Of a stretch of DNA of 29,900 bases, positions 1-8,181 are shown piece by piece. Made by a program: the position numbers and the translations under genes. The number at the start of each line of letters is the position of its first letter. Position 1 is the stretch's first letter. The notes under the pieces are model-generated. The model was not told the origin of the DNA and did not search any database. It was given only the letters and a program-made list of their open reading frames with translations. The stretch is from a virus. The DNA lies in the IMG/VR virus record IMGVR_UViG_3300001680_000250, positions 1 to 29,900 of that record, one strand, 5' to 3'.

Positions 1-2
1 AG

Positions 3-467
3 ATTGTCAGCCTACAAACAGCTATGGAACAAGGTATTGATTCTGGTGAGCTTGAGAACGCTGTAGACAAATGCTTATTGCAACATTATTTCGTTCCTGA
101 TATTAAATCAGGGTATTGTATATACGCAAGAGAGTTAAAAATGCCTAAGGGCGCAGTAGTGGTTGGTAAAATTCATAAAGAAGAGACGTTGAATATACTA
201 TCCTCTGGAAAGATTAGTTTAGTCAAAGACGGTATAAAGATTTACTTAGAAGCTCCTCACATTTATGTAAGTGAGCCAGGAATACAAAAAGCAGCTTATA
301 TTGAAGAAGATGTAACATGGATAAACATACATATTACAAAACACAATAGTGAAAAGAAGCTTGATAAAATTGAAAAAGAAGTAATTGCAAAAACCTATAG
401 TGAAATAGGATTTGTTGCTTCAGAAGAAGAGTTTAATTTATTATCTGAAAATAAGGTAGAGGAGTAA
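3..467 (+). CDS. Cupin-like phage protein, 5' end outside window
   Basis: The frame is open to the left edge of the window and the first ATG (position 24) has no Shine-Dalgarno sequence, so the gene most likely starts upstream. The middle of the protein (PKGAVVVGKIHK, then LNILSSGKISL, APHIYVSEPG and DVTWINIHIT) follows a pattern I know from small beta-rich, cupin-like proteins encoded next to virion genes in many phages. Its role is not established; no enzyme motif is visible. It ends four bases before the next gene and appears to be co-transcribed with the virion genes that follow. Confidence 0.65.
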   Translation: MVSLQTAMEQGIDSGELENAVDKCLLQHYFVPDIKSGYCIYARELKMPKGAVVVGKIHKEETLNILSSGKISLVKDGIKIYLEAPHIYVSEPGIQKAAYIEEDVTWINIHITKHNSEKKLDKIEKEVIAKTYSEIGFVASEEEFNLLSENKVEE

Positions 468-471
468 TAGC

Positions 472-1239
472 ATGGCATGGGTAGCAACAGCAGTAACAGT
501 AGGTACTAGTTTATATTCAGGGTATCAAGGTAGAAAGGCAGCATCAGCAAATAGGAGTTCACAGGAGCAAATTGCAGCAGATAACTTAGCAAATGCACAA
601 CCCTGGAATACTTCTGGTATGTTTGGATCAGCAACATTTGATCCCGAAACTAGAACAGCAAAGACTGAGCTATCTGGTGATATGCAAGCTTTATATGACA
701 GACTTTATGGACGTGCCGATGAATCCGCTGCAGAATCAGCAGCTATGGGTACAGGTGAGGAAGCAGCTGGTAGATATGGCGATATCCGTAGATCACTAAG
801 TCAAGAGTCTCAGTACGCTAGTAATTTAAGAGATGCAAACAGACTAAGAGCGCAAGGTAGAGATGTAACTAGTGGTGGTCATAATCAAGCAGCTACTAAC
901 TCTATGTTCCAGAGACGTGCTGAGAATGAAGCGGTTGCAGGTGACTGGGATAGAGCGCAAGCTTACAAAGGTTTGCTTAGAGATAGAGAGATGGCTGATT
1001 TAACTCAGACGATGAAAATCGGTGCGTTACCTCAAGACTACCTAAGTTCTGGGCAGGGTATCGGAAGTGGAATGAGTAGTGCTTCACAATATGGAGCAGG
1101 ATTAATGTCTGATGCAGCTATCGCTTCGTTAGGCGCAAAGTCAAATATGTATTCTGGTGTTGCTACAGCCCTTCAAAACGTAGATTGGAATGGTGACAAA
1201 AATAAGCAATTCCCAACTGAAAAACCAGCTTGGTGGTAA
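472..1239 (+). CDS. Probable internal virion (DNA ejection) protein
   Basis: A GAGGAG ribosome site lies nine bases before the ATG. The 255-residue product is rich in Ala, Gly, Ser, Gln and Arg, with a mildly hydrophobic N-terminus (residues 3-18) followed by helical, low-complexity sequence. This composition, and its position directly before two larger helical proteins and a muramidase-like protein, suit the small internal core/ejection proteins of podoviruses. No catalytic motif is visible. The function is inferred from context and composition; it could equally be a tail-knob component. Confidence 0.5.
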   Translation: MAWVATAVTVGTSLYSGYQGRKAASANRSSQEQIAADNLANAQPWNTSGMFGSATFDPETRTAKTELSGDMQALYDRLYGRADESAAESAAMGTGEEAAGRYGDIRRSLSQESQYASNLRDANRLRAQGRDVTSGGHNQAATNSMFQRRAENEAVAGDWDRAQAYKGLLRDREMADLTQTMKIGALPQDYLSSGQGIGSGMSSASQYGAGLMSDAAIASLGAKSNMYSGVATALQNVDWNGDKNKQFPTEKPAWW

Positions 1240-1251
1240 TAGGAGATTAAT

Positions 1252-2709
1252 ATGGCTAAGTCAATGTTTAGTAGTAGTATGTATGATGTTCAGCAAGATG
1301 AGATCGATCAAGCAAATGAATCAGCGTATAAAACAGCTCAATTAGGTGGTTATGGAGCTTATTCCCAGTTAATGGGTCAAGCTGGCGCAGGTCTTGGTAG
1401 AGGTCTTAGAGGGATGATGGGTGGTCAATCAATTGCTGCAGCTAAGCAAGGTAAGATTGATGAGCTTATGAAGAAGTATCCTAAGCCTGAGACTAGACAA
1501 GATTTCATGAATATCGCTGACGAATTTAGGAAAGCTGGTCTGATGCAAGAGTATCAGGTAGCATTTGAAAGAGCTAATTCTATTGAAGCGCCTAAGGAAG
1601 TAAAGGCAGTGAAGAGAGAAAGAGTTGAACAAGACGGAGTTTGGTATTGGGCTGATACAGGCAAACCTATACTTGATCAATCATCAATTCCTACTAAACC
1701 TGACAAAGACAAAACGCCACAACAACAAGCAGATGCAATAATATTTAAATCTATGATGGCTGAAAATCCTAATGATCCTACTGCAGCTGCAAAAAAGTTC
1801 AGCAAACATATGAAAGGAGCAAAAGCCGAGAAACCTACGCATTTAAAAATTGGAGATGATCATTATTGGATTACTGGTCCTCAAGCTGGACAAACTGTAG
1901 CTGACAGTTTAAAGATTGATCGAGATGCAAAACCAGGCGCTCTAGTTCCAAAAGGTCAATATGCAGATAGAATGAATGTAGCTAGTTTCGGTGCTGAATG
2001 TAATTGGCAAAAAGGTGATTTAGCTTGTTTCGAGAGAACATTTGCAATTGCTTCAACGCTCCAAGACAACGAAGCACTAAAGGCAAATCAAAAGGCTGTA
2101 GTTGCATATTCTGTTGCTGCAGGTGAAAGAACAGCTAAGTTACGAGGGCAGCTCAATGAAACATACCAACAAAAAGCTTGGCTTGATAATGGTGTACAAA
2201 CTGGCTGGGGTTCAGATACTTTCATGGGAATTAAACGAGCGTTAGGCATTGATGTATCTACTCAAGAAGCTTTCTTAGCTTCAACACGTCAGGGTAACCT
2301 AGCTGATTTAAGCCTGATGTCAGGTGCTGTGTCAGATAAAGATATTGAGGTTGTTCAGCAAGCTAATACAAGATTAGGAAACTCAATTGAGGGTAACCTA
2401 ATGATTATCAAAGTCAAACAATTGTATATTAAAAATTACCTAAAGCAAGAAGCTCATATATCAAGATGGCTTAAAAACCATAAGAACGCTTCCTATGTCG
2501 AACTTCAGATTGAGCAGGAGGAATGGGCGAATAGAAATCCACTAGGTCTAGCAACTAAAGATGAATTTAAAGAGTTTAGAACTGGTAGATACACAACTAT
2601 GTCTACTGCAGACTCTAATGCCCAGGCAGTATCAGATGTTAAAAACAAATACACAAGTAGAGCTGCGGAAATGCTAACTGGTCTTGAAGCTACGTATGGA
2701 GGTCAATAA
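1252..2709 (+). CDS. Probable internal virion protein
   Basis: A 485-residue protein preceded by AGGAG (AATAGGAGATTAATATG). The N-terminal 60 residues are rich in Gly, Ala and Met (LMGQAGAGLGRGLRGMMGG), as in ejection proteins that must cross a membrane. The rest is hydrophilic and mostly helical, with charged segments. It shares the stop/start bases TAATG with the next gene, which implies translational coupling. I do not recognise a named family; the assignment rests on composition and its place between two other virion-type genes. Confidence 0.5.
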   Translation: MAKSMFSSSMYDVQQDEIDQANESAYKTAQLGGYGAYSQLMGQAGAGLGRGLRGMMGGQSIAAAKQGKIDELMKKYPKPETRQDFMNIADEFRKAGLMQEYQVAFERANSIEAPKEVKAVKRERVEQDGVWYWADTGKPILDQSSIPTKPDKDKTPQQQADAIIFKSMMAENPNDPTAAAKKFSKHMKGAKAEKPTHLKIGDDHYWITGPQAGQTVADSLKIDRDAKPGALVPKGQYADRMNVASFGAECNWQKGDLACFERTFAIASTLQDNEALKANQKAVVAYSVAAGERTAKLRGQLNETYQQKAWLDNGVQTGWGSDTFMGIKRALGIDVSTQEAFLASTRQGNLADLSLMSGAVSDKDIEVVQQANTRLGNSIEGNLMIIKVKQLYIKNYLKQEAHISRWLKNHKNASYVELQIEQEEWANRNPLGLATKDEFKEFRTGRYTTMSTADSNAQAVSDVKNKYTSRAAEMLTGLEATYGGQ

Positions 2710-4841
2710 TGTCACTGTTCAATCTGTTTGGTGAAGACAAAGATGAACCAACTAACAGTCAGATTCACACTGAATATACTAATCGACAATCACAAAGAGA
2801 TAAGCTAGAGGGTTATCTTATTAAGGCTGATGAAGCTGGTGATGATGAGTCTGTCGGTGAGATTTTAGGCGTATTAGGTGGTGAGCTGAAGCCAGCTTTT
2901 AAAGAGCTTGTGTATAACAAAAACTATATGTCTGACCTTGGCTTGTTATATGAAGAAGTCAATGGAAAAAAGTTCAAAGGATCTAAGAAAAAGCTTGTTA
3001 AAGATAGTTTTGATTACTGGAATGGTGTTGAACAAAATATCGGATTAGGTATTAAAGAACTAGCCTTAAGTGATTATCACAACATTAGTGAAAAAGGCAA
3101 AAAGCGCTTACGCAGAGTTTTTGACACTTACTATGAAACAGATGCATTTGGTGCTGGCTCTCGTGATTTGGACGAGCAGCTATACAACCTAGTTCCTAAT
3201 AGTGTACTTGACGTATCAAATCTTGTTGGCGTTGGTATTGGAGCTAAGATATTTAAAGCCACAGCTGGTAAGGAGTTAGCAAAGAAAGCGATCTACTCAG
3301 CTTTTGGTCTTGCTGCAGGTTCTGGTATAGGTGGTGGCTTAGCTGATGCAGTACAGCAGAATGTAGAAATAGAAACTAGAGGTGAAGAAGCTGGACAAGA
3401 GTTTTCTCTTGGTAGGAATTTAGCAGTAGCTGGAGTATCAGCAGCATTGCCAATAGCTGGAAAGAAAGTAGGAGCAGCATTAGGTAAAACTGTTCGTGGA
3501 ATTACTCATCCAATTCAATCAGGCGGAAGAAATACATCTGCTGGAAAGCAGCAAGCTTTGGCTGGTGAGATTAACAAGGCTGAACAATCTGCTGGTCTTC
3601 AGACATCATCGACTGGAGATGCGGAAAGATCAACAGTTTCTGCCGTACATTCGCTACAATCAGCGTGGAAAGCTGCTGATACATCTATCTCTCAAGCGTT
3701 TGGAGATGTTCCAAAGAACGCGATACCTTCAAACTCACTAGATCAAGTTATGCTTAAAATGGAGAGAGATCCTTACATGGATGGAATCATTCCTAAAGAT
3801 CTAACTATACTTGTTAACGAGACAAAAACTACAGCTATGAAAGGTATTGCTGCAGCTATGGGCGGTAAAAGAAACAAGCCTAAAACAGGAACTTATGATG
3901 CTTTAAAAGATATGAAGCAAGTATTATTTGCTGCTGGCAAGGCTGACCCTTCAAATCAAAAGCATTACAAAAGATATTACGATAAATTGGTTGACTTAGA
4001 AGAAAATGCAGCTGTAGATAAAGAAGTCTTCAAGAAAATGAAGGTTGCATTTCAGCAGTTCCGTGGCATTGGTAGAGGAAAGGGTGATTCGATAGGTAAA
4101 TTGGTGCTTGACATGGCAACAGCAGAAGCTGACAATGTTTCCATTCCTAAAAAGATGAATGCTTTAGTAAATAGTATGCTTGATGGTAAAGAAAGTGGCT
4201 TTGAGCAGTTAGCTGCAGTTAAATTAACTATTGAAAAAGCTCAGAATGCCGCTAAGATGGCAGGAGTTCCTGAAATGAAGGGCGCTTGGGATAAGTTATT
4301 AGTGCCAATGCAAAGAGCAGTAGGCGAAAAGCTTATGGAAAACAATAACAAGCTCCTGTTTCGTTTATTGAACACTACAAATGGAATGAGGACTCTTAAA
4401 GAGATTTATCCAGATGCTAAGGCGGATTTAGAATCTATACAAAAACTAGCTACAGTTCTAGGTGAAGGTCATAAAGGTAAAGGATCAGGATCTGTAATTG
4501 TTAACATGACTGCTGCACGTTTAGCAGGACAAGCAGCTGCAAGTGGTGGCGGTGGAACTGTAACCCAGGCTTTAGCTTCTGTATCTGGTGTTTATGGTGT
4601 TCAAATGATGTCTTTGGCTAGATTAACAGAGAATAAAACATTTAGAAAAGCAATGATTAAAGCTTGGAAAAGAGAAGATGGACGAATAGACACTAAAACA
4701 ATGGCATTTCTTAAAGAGAAATTTGGCTTAAAAGATGAGGAGCTTGGCAGGTTGCAAGATTCACTATGGACTTTATTTATTACAACTCCAATTGCTAAAT
4801 CTGAAGAAACTAAGAAAATGTTTTCAAACAAACCTCAATAG
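2709..4841 (+). CDS. Large internal virion / ejection protein
   Basis: A 710-residue protein that starts inside the stop codon of the previous gene (TAATG). Residues 1-150 are charged. Around residues 165-270 is a Gly/Ala-rich amphipathic region (LVGVGIGAKIF, then AFGLAAGSGIGGGLAD, later VAGVSAALPIAGKKVGAALG) of the kind found in large podoviral ejection proteins. The C-terminal half is long helical sequence with a Gly-rich patch near residue 610. I see no peptidase or transglycosylase motif in it; the small muramidase-like gene two genes downstream may supply that activity. Role inferred. Confidence 0.55.
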   Translation: MSLFNLFGEDKDEPTNSQIHTEYTNRQSQRDKLEGYLIKADEAGDDESVGEILGVLGGELKPAFKELVYNKNYMSDLGLLYEEVNGKKFKGSKKKLVKDSFDYWNGVEQNIGLGIKELALSDYHNISEKGKKRLRRVFDTYYETDAFGAGSRDLDEQLYNLVPNSVLDVSNLVGVGIGAKIFKATAGKELAKKAIYSAFGLAAGSGIGGGLADAVQQNVEIETRGEEAGQEFSLGRNLAVAGVSAALPIAGKKVGAALGKTVRGITHPIQSGGRNTSAGKQQALAGEINKAEQSAGLQTSSTGDAERSTVSAVHSLQSAWKAADTSISQAFGDVPKNAIPSNSLDQVMLKMERDPYMDGIIPKDLTILVNETKTTAMKGIAAAMGGKRNKPKTGTYDALKDMKQVLFAAGKADPSNQKHYKRYYDKLVDLEENAAVDKEVFKKMKVAFQQFRGIGRGKGDSIGKLVLDMATAEADNVSIPKKMNALVNSMLDGKESGFEQLAAVKLTIEKAQNAAKMAGVPEMKGAWDKLLVPMQRAVGEKLMENNNKLLFRLLNTTNGMRTLKEIYPDAKADLESIQKLATVLGEGHKGKGSGSVIVNMTAARLAGQAAASGGGGTVTQALASVSGVYGVQMMSLARLTENKTFRKAMIKAWKREDGRIDTKTMAFLKEKFGLKDEELGRLQDSLWTLFITTPIAKSEETKKMFSNKPQ

Positions 4842-4852
4842 GAGAAATATTA

Positions 4853-5428
4853 ATGGCTAGAAGTAAAGACGGATCAATGATGACCGAAAAAGAGTTGCGT
4901 GAAGTAAACCAAGAACGCTTTTTAAAGTTCAAAGCAGAAGGTACGCTAGGCAATAATGGTCCACTTAATGCAGATGGTAGCACTTCAATGGGTAAAGATC
5001 GATGGAGTGAGTTCACTGAACAAAGCCCAGAATCAAAAGAGCCTGAGGTAGAGTCTGAGTTTGAAGAAATCTTAGCTACAGGTGATAAGACTGAAATCTT
5101 TGAAGGTGATGAACTTGTATTTGCTGGAAATGAAGCTGGTGAAAAAGACCAAGGTCGTGGTTTAAATGGTAATAGAGATAAAGATGGCAACCTAAAAACT
5201 GAAGAAGCGCCTAAAGCTGTTGAAGCACCTGTTGAAGCACCTGTTAAAGCCCCAGTTGAAGCTCCTAAACCTGAGTCTATTGTTGAAGCTGCAGAAGGAA
5301 TGCTAACTAACAAAGAGCCTACAGAAGGTACTGCAAACGTAGAAATGCTTGAAGCAATTACTGAAGCTGGACTTTCTAAAGAAGAGTCTACTCAACTTCT
5401 TGATAGGCTTAAAGGAATCTGTGGCTAA
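4853..5428 (+). CDS. Acidic protein with Pro-Val-Glu-Ala repeats
   Basis: A 191-residue, strongly acidic protein with GGAG 8-11 bases before the ATG. Residues 1-60 contain a short basic/polar segment (ELREVNQERFLKFKAEG); the middle is Glu/Asp-rich and probably unfolded. Around residues 120-142 there are short repeats of the form EAPVEAPVKAPVEAP, which would act as a stiff extended linker. The C-terminal 35 residues look helical. It is placed between the large internal protein and the muramidase-like protein and is likely virion-associated, but no family is recognised. Confidence 0.5.
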   Translation: MARSKDGSMMTEKELREVNQERFLKFKAEGTLGNNGPLNADGSTSMGKDRWSEFTEQSPESKEPEVESEFEEILATGDKTEIFEGDELVFAGNEAGEKDQGRGLNGNRDKDGNLKTEEAPKAVEAPVEAPVKAPVEAPKPESIVEAAEGMLTNKEPTEGTANVEMLEAITEAGLSKEESTQLLDRLKGICG

Positions 5429-5429
5429 T

Positions 5430-5942
5430 ATGGGAATGCTTACACCTGAGCAGCTATATGCTGCTATACGCAGTGCTGAAACAGATATGCTTGATACAAA
5501 GAAGTGGGGTAAAAATAGATGGCGTAGAACATCTAGCGCACCTGCTGCTGGATCAACGGCTTACGGTCCAGTTCAATTAACAGGTAGAAGGTTATCAGGT
5601 CAAAAGTTTAAAGATCCAGGTTTGCAAAACTATGCCGATCGTTTTATGACTCAATCCGAGTTATTCAACATTCATGGTACAGAAAAAGACATGGAAGGAT
5701 ATGATCCTAGATTCGACTATTCAGCCATTGATAATCCTGAAGCTGGCGTTGGTATGCTTACCTCTGAAAAAGACAAGGAAGACTACGTTAGACTCACACA
5801 GAAAATGATGGACAACACTTATAAACGTCAGGATGGAGATCTAACTGACTTTGTTAAGGATTGGAGACATGGTAGAAATTACAAAGGCAAAATAGATGAG
5901 GGTTACTTGGATAAAGTAAGATCTTATCTTGCTAGACAATAG
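5430..5942 (+). CDS. Muramidase / lytic transglycosylase-like virion protein
   Basis: I place the start at the ATG one base after the previous stop (TAATATG), with AAGGAA upstream; a longer frame from 5349 would overlap the previous gene by 80 bases. The 170-residue product has an early Glu (RSAETDM, residues 14-20), then GSTAYGPVQLTG (near 42-53) and a C-terminal segment with WRHGRNYKG and YLDKVRSYL. That order (acidic residue, Gly-x-x-x-Gly-x-x-Gln-type turn, late Tyr/Lys-Val helix) matches small lysozyme/SLT-like phage enzymes that open peptidoglycan during DNA ejection. Catalytic assignment is inference. Last gene before the rightward terminator. Confidence 0.5.
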   Translation: MGMLTPEQLYAAIRSAETDMLDTKKWGKNRWRRTSSAPAAGSTAYGPVQLTGRRLSGQKFKDPGLQNYADRFMTQSELFNIHGTEKDMEGYDPRFDYSAIDNPEAGVGMLTSEKDKEDYVRLTQKMMDNTYKRQDGDLTDFVKDWRHGRNYKGKIDEGYLDKVRSYLARQ

Positions 5943-6099
5943 GCTTTTGTAGTTCGCCTAACATCTTAACATCCATTTCAGCATTCAAAGCGAATAGCTT
6001 AATCATTGCGCTGCGACTTAAACCGTAGCGTTTTGCTTTTTCATCTACTTGGATTAGGTCTTTCTCTGAGATCTTAATGTTTATTTGAAGCGTTTTCAT
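5932..6099 (-). CDS. Small ribbon-helix-helix repressor-like protein (55 aa)
   Basis: Reading the minus strand from the ATG at 6099 gives 55 residues that begin MKTLQINIKISEKDL (an alternating beta-strand), followed by IQVDEKAKRYGLSRSAMIKL, a helix, the G-L-S-R-S turn and a second helix. This is the Arc/CopG/MetJ ribbon-helix-helix plan. The three 10-base direct repeats at 6143-6172, just upstream of its promoter candidate, are the kind of site such proteins bind, so autoregulation is likely. No clear Shine-Dalgarno precedes the ATG. The 3' end overlaps the end of the convergent muramidase-like gene by 11 bases. Confidence 0.75.
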   Translation of the reverse strand: MKTLQINIKISEKDLIQVDEKAKRYGLSRSAMIKLFALNAEMDVKMLGELQKPIV

Positions 6100-6126
6100 A
6101 TTGTTGGTGGTAGTTTTAATACACGT

Positions 6127-6172
6127 ATTATATACTTATAACACCATCTAGTACCATTTAGCACCATCTGGG
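6127..6172 (-). promoter_or_regulatory. Promoter and triple-repeat operator of the RHH gene
   Basis: On the minus strand a TATAAT box lies at 6132-6127, about 28 bases before the ATG. Upstream of it are three head-to-tail 10-base repeats, on the plus strand ACCATCTAGT (6143-6152), ACCATTTAGC (6153-6162) and ACCATCTGGG (6163-6172). They would cover the -35 region. A 10-base period puts all copies on one helix face, as expected for cooperative binding of RHH dimers. Confidence 0.55.
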
Positions 6173-6238
6173 ATGTATAATGATTTCTAACAGAAGAAGC
6201 TCTCCTCAAAAAGTTTCCTGTTGAAGTTGTATCCTTTT

Positions 6239-6274
6239 CCCCAGTCCTGTATCCCCTTGGCTGGGGTTTTTTTT
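6239..6274 (+). terminator. Intrinsic terminator of the virion gene block
   Basis: CCCCAG (6239-6244) pairs with CTGGGG (6261-6266), and eight T residues follow (6267-6274). The T run is only on the plus strand side, so it ends the rightward late transcript, about 300 bases after the last rightward gene. Confidence 0.8.
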
Positions 6275-6276
6275 GC

Positions 6277-6492
6277 CTAAGCTATACTCAAACCACTTAC
6301 TAAAAATCCAGCATTCTCTTTTGTATGTAGACCTGCAACAATGTAATGCTTACTTAGATCTTCGGTCTCACGCTTTAAGCATCTATCTAGGTAGTGACTG
6401 TATGCATCTTCATAGTTTGCACCACCTCTGTTAGCGCGTTCTGCGTAGTCTTCTGATAGCTTCTCACAAAGCTGTTGTTTCGATAATTCCAT
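6277..6492 (-). CDS. Small hypothetical protein
   Basis: 71 residues, with TTGAGGT as ribosome site eight bases upstream of the ATG. The protein is polar and helical with a central segment rich in Tyr, Asp and Arg (NYEDAYSHYLDRCLKRE). No family is recognised. It lies directly downstream of a leftward terminator (6516-6540) and carries the AACTAAAAC leader element at 6514-6506, so it may be expressed separately from the genes upstream. I see no leftward terminator after it. Confidence 0.55.
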   Translation of the reverse strand: MELSKQQLCEKLSEDYAERANRGGANYEDAYSHYLDRCLKRETEDLSKHYIVAGLHTKENAGFLVSGLSIA

Positions 6493-6515
6493 AATTTAAC
6501 CTCAAGTTTTAGTTG

Positions 6516-6540
6516 AAAAAAAAGGGCAACTTAATGCCCT
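6516..6540 (-). terminator. Leftward intrinsic terminator after rusA
   Basis: On the minus strand AGGGCA (6540-6535), a six-base loop and TGCCCT (6528-6523) form a perfect stem followed by a run of T residues ending at 6516. It lies between the RusA-like gene and the small gene at 6277-6492. Confidence 0.8.
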
Positions 6541-6563
6541 AGTTAACTCCCCCAGATACTAAT

Positions 6564-6965
6564 CTATTCTTGCATTTTTAAGAATTCACATTCTATGCGT
6601 GGTACATCTGACCAATACTTCCTTGCCCGTATCATGACAATTTGGCGGTCATCCGCATAATATACCCCATTTAACGAGTCTAGTATAGCTTTACAGTAGT
6701 TATCTATGTCTGCGTTGTTGTCGCAAAACTGACCTTGCTTCAGCTTTTTCTTTTTCTTGGACCATGACTTAGGTATTTGTACAAAGAAGTCTAGCTTCGC
6801 GTAAACATTTTCTTTATAAGGTTCAAAACGTACATCGTTTAGTGCCATATCCATGTCAGCTTTAAACTGAGTGTACTTCTTCGGATAGAATGTAGCCCAA
6901 CGGGTAACTCTTGGTCTTGCTGCAGGTACTGGTGTTACATAAAACGTGTTACGCATGGGTGTCAT
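6564..6965 (-). CDS. rusA: RusA-like Holliday junction resolvase
   Basis: 133 residues. The N-terminus TPVPAARPRVTR with a following YPKKY, and the core DIDNYCKAILDSLNGVYYADD (D86, D88 and D105/D106), are the signature of the RusA family, dimeric endonucleases that cut Holliday junctions symmetrically using acidic residues and a metal ion. A Lys-rich stretch (residues 70-76) suits DNA binding. Two starts are possible: ATG at 6965, only three bases after AGGAG, or ATG at 6956 with GAGG nine bases upstream and an 8-base overlap with the upstream gene. In a genome with an ERF annealing protein it would resolve recombination or replication intermediates before packaging. Confidence 0.88.
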   Translation of the reverse strand: MTPMRNTFYVTPVPAARPRVTRWATFYPKKYTQFKADMDMALNDVRFEPYKENVYAKLDFFVQIPKSWSKKKKKLKQGQFCDNNADIDNYCKAILDSLNGVYYADDRQIVMIRARKYWSDVPRIECEFLKMQE

Positions 6966-7146
6966 CCTCTCCTAGATCTAATTCATTGTTCAGATACATT
7001 AAATCTTGCAGCGCAAGTTCCAATTGTGTTCGTATCCACTCTTCTCTATCCGTCTTTGGGTATTCAATCATGTCTTGTATGTCATCTAAAAATCCAACAA
7101 TACATTCTAACTTTTCCCTACATAACTCATCATCGTGGTAAAGCAT
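6949..7146 (-). CDS. Small acidic helical protein
   Basis: I place the start at 7146 because AAGGAG lies seven bases upstream of this ATG; an upstream ATG at 7176 would read through the ribosome site. The 65-residue product is acidic and helical (GFLDDIQDMIEYPKTDREEW). No family recognised. It overlaps the start of the RusA-like gene and follows the helicase gene after 33 bases that hold two TACACT repeats. Confidence 0.6.
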   Translation of the reverse strand: MLYHDDELCREKLECIVGFLDDIQDMIEYPKTDREEWIRTQLELALQDLMYLNNELDLGEDDTHA

Positions 7147-7164
7147 TTTAACTCCTTTTTTGTA

Positions 7165-7181
7165 TACACTTATCATACACT
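7165..7181. promoter_or_regulatory. Pair of TACACT repeats, 11-base period
   Basis: TACACT occurs at 7165-7170 and 7176-7181, in the short gap before the 65-residue gene. The same hexamer with the same 11-base period occurs at 11896-11924. On the minus strand the stretch also reads GTGTATGAT, a possible -10 region for the 65-residue gene and rusA. Confidence 0.35.
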
Positions 7182-8115
7182 ACCATGCCATAGCCAAAGG
7201 CTTGTTGTCAGGGTTGTATCTTAAAGAAACAGTATCATCATCAGTCCATTGTAAAGAGTCTGGTTCATACCAAAAACCCCAAGTGCCTAACCAATCACCA
7301 TTACGTTGTTTAACAATTCGCATCCAAGCATCAGGTTCATCCCAAGCTGTAGGCTCATTATTCTGTTTATCTCTTTGCTTCTGCTCATTTAAGTGGATGA
7401 TTATAATATTAAATGCTAGGTTAGAGATGGCTGAACTACCTGCAATATCAAATTTGTCAGGGAAGTAATTCTTAACGCCCACTGGCGCTTTTCTACAGTG
7501 AGTAACAAGGTGAATATGCACGTTGTGTTGCTTAGCTTTAGTTGTCAGCGCTCCAATGAACTTCTTTTGGCTCTCGTTATCGTCTTGGTTAACACCACAC
7601 ATCATTAATGAATCAATCATTATGTGCTTAACGCTTTTCTGTTCTGCAGCCCAATCAATCATAGCGTAAATATCTACCTCTGCAACTGTATCTGTAGCAT
7701 CGTATATCCAAAGCCTAAGGTCAGTCTCTCTCTTAAACCTTTCATAGAACTCAGCGTGTGGCTTCGCGCCACCGTAAGCTTGTCTACACATACGAGCAAC
7801 TGTTATCTCACCTTTCATTTCCATTGAAGCGATCAATACAGATGTTGTCTTGGTTAGCCACATTGCCACTTGACCCATGACTTGAGACTTACCGTTACCA
7901 TTAATGCCTGACCAGATCGTTACTTCACCCTCTCTGAATCTAAATTTATCGTGTGTTCGTTCCCAAGGCATCTTGTCACCTGTGTGACTAATGCCATGAT
8001 CTAATAGTATCTTAGCTTTCTCTAAGAAGTCCGAAGCAGGTTTAATTAACTGTCTCTGCTTCTGTGCCTGATAGTTCTTGAATTCCTCTAGTTTAATGTT
8101 GTTCATTCTACTCAC
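7180..8115 (-). CDS. Replicative helicase, DnaB-like RecA-fold domain only
   Basis: 311 residues. The Walker A loop is GINGNGKS (residues 70-77) after GEVTIWS; SMEM (97-100) carries the conserved catalytic Glu; HIMIDSLMMCG is the Walker B strand; VHIHLVTHCRK and the late IVKQRNGDWLG fit the later RecA-fold motifs of DnaB/twinkle-type hexameric 5'-3' helicases. There is no primase domain and no DnaB N-terminal domain. A separate gene at 8753-9067 encodes a DnaB N-domain-like protein. The start is GTG at 8115 or ATG at 8106; GGGGA upstream fits the first only loosely. The enzyme would unwind DNA at the phage fork. Confidence 0.8.
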   Translation of the reverse strand: MSRMNNIKLEEFKNYQAQKQRQLIKPASDFLEKAKILLDHGISHTGDKMPWERTHDKFRFREGEVTIWSGINGNGKSQVMGQVAMWLTKTTSVLIASMEMKGEITVARMCRQAYGGAKPHAEFYERFKRETDLRLWIYDATDTVAEVDIYAMIDWAAEQKSVKHIMIDSLMMCGVNQDDNESQKKFIGALTTKAKQHNVHIHLVTHCRKAPVGVKNYFPDKFDIAGSSAISNLAFNIIIIHLNEQKQRDKQNNEPTAWDEPDAWMRIVKQRNGDWLGTWGFWYEPDSLQWTDDDTVSLRYNPDNKPLAMAW

Positions 8116-8181
8116 TTTTCCCCAAATAATAATTATCCATGATATGTTATGATTCCTTATAACAACCCATTTGCATTCCCA

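Noticed and set aside
4810-5313. A 167-residue minus-strand frame opposite the acidic protein
   Set aside because: The Ser/Pro/Ala-rich sequence is the antisense image of the Glu/Ala/Pro repeats on the plus strand; no ribosome site or family match.
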